The notes below the pieces were generated by a model that saw only the letters and a list, made by a program, of their open reading frames with translations, searched no databases and had not been told where the DNA came from. Both the position numbers and the translations under genes were made by a program. From assembly GCA_014238195.1 (NCBI GenBank), contig JABABO010000055.1, positions 1-23,923 on the forward strand: a DNA stretch of 23,923 nt, written 5' to 3'. Every line of letters starts with the position of its first letter. Position 1 is the stretch's first letter. This DNA comes from Kordiimonadaceae bacterium (GTDB taxonomy: Bacteria > Pseudomonadota > Alphaproteobacteria > Sphingomonadales > Kordiimonadaceae). Below are positions 1 through 5,761 of this stretch, piece after piece.

Positions 1-39
1 AATGAATGATAAGATTATCATTCATTGGTCTCGCTATAG
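1..39 (+). repeat. Palindromic repeat copy A (3' part, cut by window edge)
   Basis: This is the right-hand hairpin and terminus of the interspersed repeat found six more times in the window. The imperfect palindrome AATGAAT..ATTCATT is followed by GGTCTCGCTATAG. The left hairpin and linker lie outside the window. Confidence 0.8.
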
Positions 40-277
40 AAGCATTTCGTAACCAAATGGTCAACAGCCAAATGGTCACAGTGTCAAGCGTTCCGTTAGT
101 GATTTTACACTCATGCGAAATCATAATAGGCAGTATGCAGAAAGCGAACCAGATCAGTCATTGACCAGTCATACCAAAAGCTATTATTTTTCACCTGTCG
201 TTTATTAAAGCAATCGTATCTACGCGCATTAAGAATGCTGGGAGAATACAGACTTTCACCACGGCGCAAACACAAGC

Positions 278-283
278 AAGGAG
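278..283 (+). promoter_or_regulatory. Ribosome binding site that fixes a TTG start
   Basis: AAGGAG lies 7 nt before the TTG at 291. No ATG or GTG in this frame is better placed, so this site decides the start of the maleylacetate reductase gene. Upstream, from 40 to 277, I see no gene and no convincing promoter. Confidence 0.75.
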
Positions 284-290
284 CCATCCA

Positions 291-1355
291 TTGGAACCCT
301 TCAAATATACAGGTCTGCCTGGTCGCGTAATTTTTGGCGATGGGACTTTGGGTCAGCTAAAAGAAGAATTAGCTCATTTGGATTGTAAGTCTGCGATGGT
401 CATTACGACCGCCTTTCAAAAAGACCTGGGGCAAAATATTCTCTCAACTTTAGGGGAACTAGGCGCAGTTTTATATACAAATGCTCAAATGCACACTCCT
501 GTTGATACGACAAATGAAGCAATGGCGTTGGTCTCGAAAAACGCTGTTGACTGTTTTATTCCTGTTGGCGGCGGCTCGACCATTGGCTTATCGAAAGCGC
601 TTGCCTTAAGGACGAACCTGCCGCAAATAGCGATACCAACAACATATGCTGGGTCTGAAATGACGCCTATCTTGGGACAGACCGAAAAGGGGTTGAAAAC
701 CACACTAAGGGATATGAAAGTCCTGCCCGACAGCGTTATTTACGACGTGTCTCTGACCATGAGTTTACCGCAAACAATGTCAGGGCTAAGTGGCATCAAT
801 GCCATTGCCCACGCCGTTGAAGCCCTGTACGCTGAGGATAAAAACCCCATTATCAGCATGAAGGCGACAGAAGGTATTCGCGCACTATATAGTGCACTGT
901 CAAAAATAATGATCGATCCCGCTGATCGTGGTGCCCGGTCAGATGCGCTTTACGGCGCATGGCTGTGTGCGTCATGCCTTGGGTCTGTTGGTATGGCGCT
1001 GCATCATAAACTGTGTCATACGGTGGGGGGTACATTTAATCTGCCGCACGCTGAAACCCATGCTATAATCCTGCCGCATGCCATTGCCTATAACTATCAT
1101 ACGGCACGTGATGCAATGCACAAACTGTGCGACGCACTGGGCAGCGATCAGCCCTATAACGCCCTATATAACTTAACTAAATCTATCGGGGCGCCAATAT
1201 CTTTGAAGGCGTTAGGGATGCCAGAAAGTGGTATTCAACAGGCAACGGACCTAGCGATGAAGAACCAATATTATAATCCACGACCGTTAGAGGCAGATGC
1301 GATAAAAACCTTGTTGGCGAAAGCTTGGCGTGGGGATGCCCCCACCCCAGATTAA
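291..1355 (+). CDS. Maleylacetate reductase (iron-containing alcohol dehydrogenase family)
   Basis: The predicted 354-residue cytoplasmic enzyme reduces maleylacetate to 3-oxoadipate with NAD(P)H, the step that joins hydroxyquinol, chlorocatechol and resorcinol degradation to the 3-oxoadipate pathway. The length is normal for the family. Visible marks are the nucleotide-binding GGGS at residues 93-96, PTTYAGSEMTP near 116-126, the AHAVEALY segment at 173-180, and HHKLCH at 238-243 followed by FNLPHAETHA, a pattern characteristic of maleylacetate reductases rather than generic alcohol dehydrogenases. The start is TTG, supported by AAGGAG 7 nt upstream. The gene converges on a CoA-transferase operon able to take its product 3-oxoadipate, with repeat copy B between them. 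The substrate is inferred from family and context. A less likely alternative is another Fe-ADH-family reductase. Confidence 0.88.
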   Translation: MEPFKYTGLPGRVIFGDGTLGQLKEELAHLDCKSAMVITTAFQKDLGQNILSTLGELGAVLYTNAQMHTPVDTTNEAMALVSKNAVDCFIPVGGGSTIGLSKALALRTNLPQIAIPTTYAGSEMTPILGQTEKGLKTTLRDMKVLPDSVIYDVSLTMSLPQTMSGLSGINAIAHAVEALYAEDKNPIISMKATEGIRALYSALSKIMIDPADRGARSDALYGAWLCASCLGSVGMALHHKLCHTVGGTFNLPHAETHAIILPHAIAYNYHTARDAMHKLCDALGSDQPYNALYNLTKSIGAPISLKALGMPESGIQQATDLAMKNQYYNPRPLEADAIKTLLAKAWRGDAPTPD

Positions 1356-1423
1356 GTGCCAAATCAAGCGGTATAACGATAGCAAGCGATAGAACAAGTC
1401 TAATTAAATAATAGTTTTGATGA

Positions 1424-1530
1424 TATAGCGAGACCAATGAATAATGAGATCATTATTTATTGATAAGTCGAACCGACACAAATACTTATAGCCAAATGAA
1501 GGGTCCAAAATTCACTGCATTTGGCTATAG
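1424..1530 (-). repeat. Palindromic repeat copy B (full length, 107 bp)
   Basis: Read on the minus strand it runs from CTATAGCCAAATGC through the first hairpin, the linker GTGTCGGTTCGAC and the second hairpin to GGTCTCGCTATA. It sits between the convergent maleylacetate reductase and CoA-transferase genes, and its first six bases form the last codon and stop codon of the CoA-transferase beta gene. It could act as a bidirectional transcript end. Confidence 0.88.
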
Positions 1531-2154
1531 AATAATCATGGCTTCTGATTGATCAAGAATTTGTTCAACCCTCACGTCTGGTGCTATTTCAATCAGCATT
1601 AAACCTTTGCTGGTGACATCGAAAACGCCTAAATCGGTGATAATCCTGTCAACACACTTTGTGCCTGTTAACGGTAAATTACAGTTCTTTAGAAGCTTTG
1701 GCTCACCGTTCTTGTTCACATGTTCCATAATCACAACGACCCGCTGAACACCGGCAACAAGGTCCATCGCGCCCCCCATGCCTTTGACCATTTTTCCGGG
1801 GATCATCCAGTTGGCGATATCCCCTGTTTGTGACACTTCCATAGCGCCGAGAATTGTCAGGTTGATGTGACCGCCGCGAATCATCGCAAAGCTGTTCGCA
1901 GACGAAAAATAGGATGTATTCGGTAATTCGGTTACAGTTTGCTTGCCAGCATTGATCAAATCAGGGTGTTCTTCCCCTGGATAAGGGAAAGGACCCATCC
2001 CCAACATACCATTTTCCGACTGCAATGCCACATCCACATCCTCGGGGATATAATTCGCCACCAATGTCGGAATACCAATGCCGAGATTCACATAAAAACC
2101 ATCACGCATTTCTGTGGCGGCTTTGTGGGCCATATCGTCTCTGGACCAAGGCAT
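1525..2154 (-). CDS. 3-oxoacid CoA-transferase, beta subunit (probably 3-oxoadipate CoA-transferase, PcaJ/ScoB type)
   Basis: This 209-residue subunit carries the catalytic glutamate of class I CoA-transferases. It is seen as Glu47 in the SENG motif, after the GIGIPT glycine motif near residues 25-30. The enzyme moves CoA from succinyl-CoA to a 3-oxoacid. Next to maleylacetate reductase the likely substrate is 3-oxoadipate (PcaIJ/CatIJ), but acetoacetate (ScoAB) cannot be excluded by sequence alone. The ATG shares one base with the TGA of the alpha subunit (TGATG), so translational coupling is likely. The 3' end is unusual: the final Leu codon and TAG stop (CTATAG) are the terminal bases of repeat copy B, so an insertion there may have reset the C-terminus by a residue or a few. 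The length is otherwise normal. Confidence 0.9.
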   Translation of the reverse strand: MPWSRDDMAHKAATEMRDGFYVNLGIGIPTLVANYIPEDVDVALQSENGMLGMGPFPYPGEEHPDLINAGKQTVTELPNTSYFSSANSFAMIRGGHINLTILGAMEVSQTGDIANWMIPGKMVKGMGGAMDLVAGVQRVVVIMEHVNKNGEPKLLKNCNLPLTGTKCVDRIITDLGVFDVTSKGLMLIEIAPDVRVEQILDQSEAMIIL

Positions 2155-2858
2155 CAGGTATTCCTCTCACGATTTGTAACAAATTCAATTTTCTTTGGAA
2201 TTGTGGATTTAACAATGCGCTGCACATAAATACTGGGCACGTGGATATGATTTGGGTCCAGTTCGCCAACACCGACGATTTGATCAACCTCTACAAGGGT
2301 GATTTTAGCAGCTGTTGCCATCTCGGGGTTAAAATTCATCGCAGTTTTGTTGAACACTAGGTTACCCGCAGCGTCCGCCTTTTCCGCACGAATAAGGGCA
2401 ATATCGGCAACAAGGCCATGCTCCAGAATATAGGTTTCCCCCGCAAAATCACGGTGTTCTTTACCCTCAGCCACCTGTGTTCCCACACCAGTTTTTGTGA
2501 AAAAAGCGGGGATGCCTGCCCCGCCAGCCCGAATACGTTCAGCAAACGTACCCTGGGGGTTAAATTCTATTTCAATATCCCCGTTGATATATTGCTGGGC
2601 AAATATCTTGTTGTTGCCAACATAGGATGAGATCATTTTGTCTATTTGTCGGCTCTCAAGTAATTTGCCTAAGCCAACCCCATCGATGCCTGCGTTATTA
2701 GACGCGACGGTCAGCCCCGTAACACCAGTGCGCCCCAAGGCATAAACCAAACTTTCCGGCATGCCACAAAGGCCAAATCCGCCGCACAGGATAGTCATGT
2801 GATCCTTGGCAATATCAAGGAGCGCATCATCTGGGCTGTCATATATCTTGTTAATCAT
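2154..2858 (-). CDS. 3-oxoacid CoA-transferase, alpha subunit (PcaI/ScoA type)
   Basis: This 234-residue subunit binds CoA and pairs with the beta subunit encoded directly downstream. The family motif GGFGLCGMPE is at residues 26-35 and a glycine-rich AGGAGIPAFFTKTGVGT stretch lies near the middle. I place the start at the ATG at 2858 because GGTGA ends 5 nt upstream and the protein then begins MINKIYDS, as in relatives. A GTG at 2879 would add seven residues, but its AAGG is only 3 nt away. With the beta subunit it forms a two-gene operon, divergent from the monooxygenase at 3077. The specific 3-oxoacid is not decided by sequence. Confidence 0.9.
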   Translation of the reverse strand: MINKIYDSPDDALLDIAKDHMTILCGGFGLCGMPESLVYALGRTGVTGLTVASNNAGIDGVGLGKLLESRQIDKMISSYVGNNKIFAQQYINGDIEIEFNPQGTFAERIRAGGAGIPAFFTKTGVGTQVAEGKEHRDFAGETYILEHGLVADIALIRAEKADAAGNLVFNKTAMNFNPEMATAAKITLVEVDQIVGVGELDPNHIHVPSIYVQRIVKSTIPKKIEFVTNRERNT

Positions 2859-2994
2859 TTTTTTCACCGCTTTACCCACTAACCTTGCATCTATCAGCCT
2901 GCCTTTGTAAGCAACATCAAAAAATGGATACTACCAATCCATGAAATGGCCCCAGAAGTTGCTGCAGGAATGTGACTCCACCATCATATTTTTA

Positions 2995-3023
2995 TTGACA
3001 AATCTGTAATTAACACGTAAATC
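2995..3023 (+). promoter_or_regulatory. Putative sigma70-type promoter of the monooxygenase gene
   Basis: A perfect -35 TTGACA at 2995-3000 is followed after 17 nt by TAAATC at 3018-3023 as a moderate -10. The transcript would begin near 3030 and reach the ATG at 3077. The -10 runs into the palindrome at 3019-3042. Confidence 0.55.
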
Positions 3024-3042
3024 GTACTAATTAGTACGATTT
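3019..3042 (+). promoter_or_regulatory. Perfect 24-bp palindromic operator candidate
   Basis: Each half reads AAATCGTACTAA from the outside to the centre, and the two halves are exact reverse complements with no spacer. It overlaps the -10 element and the expected transcription start, a placement typical of repressor operators of the TetR, MarR or GntR kind. No such regulator is encoded in the window, so the partner must be elsewhere. Confidence 0.65.
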
Positions 3043-3076
3043 TATAGAAACAAATGGCATTAAAAAGGAACGGGTT

Positions 3077-4672
3077 ATGTCGGAAAAAGATCCTATTCTC
3101 ATCGTTGGCGGGGGGCCAACAGGCGTAGTTTTAGCGATTGAGCTATCACGTCGGCAGGTGCCCTTCAAAATCATTGACTCTAAAGACCGGCCAGTACCAA
3201 CATCCAGGGCTTTTACTATTCACGCAAAGACGTTGGAGATTTTTGAGCAACTGGGTATCGTTGAAAAATACCTGAATACAGGTATTAAAAATTATGGGTT
3301 TGCTTTCACGTTTGAAGGCCTGAGTGAAAAACCTGCCCTTGATTTCAGGATTTTACGCTGCCGCTATCCGTATATTTTAAATTATAGCCAAAATGAGACC
3401 GAGCGGCTTCTGCGGGAGCACCTTACCGCGACTTACGGCGTTGACATTGAGTGGGGTAACCGGCTCACTGGCTTGGAAACAGACGAAAACGGTACTGTCA
3501 CAGCAACGATAACAAATCAGCAAACACAGGAAGAAGAGGTTTTTAAACCGTCTTATATTGTTGGCGCTGACGGGGTGCACAGTTATGTCCGAAAAAGTCT
3601 GAATCTGCCGTTTGAAGGGGAAGCCTATGAAGGTATGATCATGCAAATGATGGATACGGAAGTAGAAGGCTACGAGGAAGACCCGCAGTGGACGCAGTAT
3701 TTCATGAAAGAAAATAATTTTCTTCTCACAACTATGCTGCCCAATGGCAAGTGTCGGCTGTTAGTGTCTGACCAAGGCGAGTCCGCTGATCGGAAGAAAA
3801 ACACACGCCGTGACGCTTTTCAACAGGTTATGGATGAACATGGGGTGAGCGGCACAATTTCTGAGCCTGAATGGACAACACAATGGGTCATTTGGAAACG
3901 GCTTGCCGACATTTACAGTAAGGGCAAAGTATTTTTGTGTGGTGATTCCGCACATGTGCATTCACCGTCTGGCGGGCAGGGCATGAACAGCTGCATTCAG
4001 GATGCTTGGAATTTGGGATGGAAATTGGCTATGGCTTGGCGCGGCGAGGCAAAAGCTGAACTGCTTGACACTTACGGCGATGAACGCAAGCCAGTGGCCC
4101 AGCAGGTCATTGATGGCACTGACCACATGCATGACATCATTATGGCGCACGGCAAAGGAATGGAGGAGCGCATGGCGCTTACCCAATCCGATGGTTGGCA
4201 AATTGAAGTCACTGAAAGGATTGCGGGAATTTCCTATACGTACTTTGGGATTAATAAGCTTCCCGACGGATTGGAAACTTTGGAAGGCGGCCCCCGTATA
4301 GGCGATAGGGCACCAGACGTAGATTATCCTGATTTCAGAACTTTGTTTGGTTACCTGCGGAGTCCAGAATTTTCGATGATTTTGATGCCTGCGTCGGATG
4401 CAGAGGCTGCTAAGGCCGTTGACTTGCTCAATGAAGCGAGTGGAGCATTTGGTACCACCGTCAAAAGTTTCATTGTTAGCAAACAACCCCTTGACGCGGT
4501 GACCTGTGAAAATACCATTCTAGATCCAGAAGATCAAACCACTGAGAAATATGGACGTGGTAATGAAGGGCGGATTTATCTGATCCGACCAGACGGATAT
4601 GTTGCATTCAAATGCAGTTTTTCACAGTTCGATAAGCTCGTCGAATTCTTTGGCTATTGGTTCAACGAGTGA
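3077..4672 (+). CDS. FAD-dependent aromatic (phenol-type) monooxygenase
   Basis: The 531-residue class A flavoprotein hydroxylase is of the PheA/TfdB/MhpA type. It inserts one oxygen atom into an aromatic ring using NAD(P)H and O2. Visible motifs are the FAD dinucleotide-binding GGGPTG at residues 11-16, the DG motif GADGVHS at 163-169 and the FAD-ribose motif GDSAHVHSPSGGQGMN at 289-304. The last third (from about 410) fits the thioredoxin-like C-terminal domain of this group, ending LIRPDGYVAFK. AAAAAGGAA just upstream of the ATG serves as ribosome binding site. It is transcribed away from the CoA-transferase genes from a promoter carrying a palindrome. Context suggests hydroxylation of a phenol or resorcinol to a hydroxyquinol-type intermediate. 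The exact substrate is inference. Confidence 0.88.
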   Translation: MSEKDPILIVGGGPTGVVLAIELSRRQVPFKIIDSKDRPVPTSRAFTIHAKTLEIFEQLGIVEKYLNTGIKNYGFAFTFEGLSEKPALDFRILRCRYPYILNYSQNETERLLREHLTATYGVDIEWGNRLTGLETDENGTVTATITNQQTQEEEVFKPSYIVGADGVHSYVRKSLNLPFEGEAYEGMIMQMMDTEVEGYEEDPQWTQYFMKENNFLLTTMLPNGKCRLLVSDQGESADRKKNTRRDAFQQVMDEHGVSGTISEPEWTTQWVIWKRLADIYSKGKVFLCGDSAHVHSPSGGQGMNSCIQDAWNLGWKLAMAWRGEAKAELLDTYGDERKPVAQQVIDGTDHMHDIIMAHGKGMEERMALTQSDGWQIEVTERIAGISYTYFGINKLPDGLETLEGGPRIGDRAPDVDYPDFRTLFGYLRSPEFSMILMPASDAEAAKAVDLLNEASGAFGTTVKSFIVSKQPLDAVTCENTILDPEDQTTEKYGRGNEGRIYLIRPDGYVAFKCSFSQFDKLVEFFGYWFNE

Positions 4673-4723
4673 AGGCACTTGCAGAGATGTGCGGACAGCA
4701 CTGGCTGTGTTGTCCCATGTGCT

Positions 4724-4843
4724 CTATAGCCAAATGAGGTAAATATTGATCACCTCATTTGGTTATAGGCATTTGTTTCGGTTCGACTTATTCCAAGAGA
4801 CTTTGCTAATAATAAAGTCATTATTCATTGGTCTCGCTCTATA
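4724..4843 (+). repeat. Palindromic repeat copy C (120 bp)
   Basis: CTATAGCCAAATGAGGT pairs with ACCTCATTTGGTTATAG to form the first hairpin. The linker TTTCGGTTCGACTT follows, then a longer spacer than in other copies, then the TTATTCATTGGTCTCGCTCTATA end. It lies between the monooxygenase and ferredoxin genes and could end or stabilise the upstream transcript. Confidence 0.85.
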
Positions 4844-4880
4844 AGGCAAGTGTGGCTTTTAGATAAGAATACTCTACAGA

Positions 4881-4913
4881 TAATAGCGCCCTGTAAAATA
4901 ACAGGACCTATTA
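4881..4913 (+). promoter_or_regulatory. Hairpin just upstream of the ferredoxin ribosome binding site
   Basis: The outer arms TAATAG/CTATTA and inner arms CCTGT/ACAGG form a two-part stem with a small internal loop and a 6-nt terminal loop. It ends 4 nt before the AAAGGA ribosome binding site at 4918-4923. It could be an operator or an mRNA structure affecting translation of the ferredoxin. No known riboswitch is recognised. Confidence 0.45.
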
Positions 4914-4929
4914 TGAGAAAGGAAAGATA

Positions 4930-5244
4930 ATGGTAAAAATTAAGGTAACTGACAGAGACCAATCTATTCATGATGTGACCGCTGCTGAGGGCGATACTCT
5001 GATGACTGTTCTCCGCGATAATGGATTTGTTCGCGGTGAGTGTGGGGGCTTGATGATCTGCACAACATGTCATGTTAAGATTGCCCAAACATGGACCGAC
5101 AGGGTTGGTTCAACGCCCGAGGACGAGGCGGACATGATCGATGGCACTGGAAACCTGCTGCCTGGTGCGTCTCGTTTAGGCTGTCAAATTGAAATTTCTT
5201 CCATACTTGATGGGTTGGAACTGACCATTGCGGAAGACATTTAG
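4930..5244 (+). CDS. [2Fe-2S] ferredoxin, adrenodoxin/putidaredoxin type
   Basis: This 104-residue electron carrier has four cluster ligands at Cys38, Cys44, Cys47 and Cys85 in the spacing CX5CX2CX37C, the adrenodoxin-type arrangement, with the GECGGLMICTTCH core. Such ferredoxins pass electrons from a ferredoxin reductase to a cytochrome P450 or a Rieske-type oxygenase. Neither partner is in the window. The flavin monooxygenase upstream normally takes electrons straight from NAD(P)H, so the ferredoxin is not an obvious partner for it and may serve an oxygenase encoded elsewhere. AAAGGA precedes the ATG by 6 nt, and a hairpin lies directly before it. Confidence 0.9.
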   Translation: MVKIKVTDRDQSIHDVTAAEGDTLMTVLRDNGFVRGECGGLMICTTCHVKIAQTWTDRVGSTPEDEADMIDGTGNLLPGASRLGCQIEISSILDGLELTIAEDI

Positions 5245-5257
5245 CAGGAATTTATAA

Positions 5258-5275
5258 GCCGTCAGGCCTGATGGC
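5258..5275 (+). terminator. Compact hairpin after the ferredoxin gene, possible terminator
   Basis: GCCGTCAGG pairs with CCTGATGGC, nine pairs including one G-U in RNA, starting 14 nt after the stop codon. No U-run follows, so it is at best a weak intrinsic terminator or an mRNA-stabilising hairpin. Confidence 0.35.
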
Positions 5276-5366
5276 GACAAAACTCTCTCACCTTGAGCAA
5301 GGGCGGGTTCTAATGTATTTGAGGGCGGGCAATCAGGCCAGAAGAAATGCGGTAGGGCGAATCCAA

Positions 5367-5484
5367 TTATAGCCAATTGCGGTGAATTTTGCTCCCCTTA
5401 TTTGGCTATAAGTCTTTGTGTCGGCTCAAAGTATCCCTAAGCACTGAGCGAATAATGAGACCATTATTCATTGATCTCGCTATA
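5367..5484 (+). repeat. Palindromic repeat copy D (variant subtype)
   Basis: The copy begins TTATAGCCAATTGCGGTGA and ends CATTGATCTCGCTATA. Its linker differs from copies A-C: after GTGTCGG it reads CTCAAAGTATCCCTAAGCAC instead of the GTTCGAC hairpin. Copy E shares this rare linker, and D and E flank the helicase gene in the same orientation. Confidence 0.87.
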
Positions 5485-5570
5485 CATATAACCATATCAG
5501 ACCCCATTTCAGCTTGGGCGGCCTTAGCCCCATTATGGTGCTTGGCAAGCACTGTAAAATGAAAATGAAA

Positions 5571-5602
5571 AATCACTATATGGGGATCCCCATATAATGA
5601 TT
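5571..5602. promoter_or_regulatory. 32-bp near-perfect palindrome upstream of the helicase gene
   Basis: The core 5577-5596 is a perfect 20-bp palindrome (TATATGGGGA and its complement), extended by AATCA/TGATT arms with one mismatch pair. It lies 160 nt before the helicase ATG. An operator or cruciform-forming site is plausible. No T-run marks it as a terminator. Confidence 0.5.
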
Positions 5603-5761
5603 GCAAAAGATCAAATCTTTAGCCATAAATCAATGAAAGGACTCTAGCATAACTGGATGAACTGCGCGTCGCAGGTCACTCGCGGAGTCAATTAAATTGG
5701 TTATTGAAAGAGTTAGGTGGTGAGACCCATGATTAGTAAGTTCAATACAACAGGATAAATT

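Larger units (their letters stand above)
5245..5761. other. Intergenic region rich in palindromes, with repeat copy D
   Basis: After the ferredoxin comes a compact hairpin (5258-5275), then repeat copy D (5367-5484), then dyads at 5538-5552 (GTGCTTG/CAAGCAC), 5571-5602 and 5606-5620 (AAAGAT/ATCTTT). Around 5653-5733 one frame reads 26-27 codons of protein-like sequence with no start codon (LDELRVAGHSRSQ onward, ending GGETHD and a stop), possibly the tail of a lost gene. No complete gene is visible. Confidence 0.6.

Noticed and set aside
3962..4486. A 174-codon minus-strand frame inside the monooxygenase gene
   Set aside because: It lies wholly opposite a well-supported gene with all family motifs and shows no recognisable domain.
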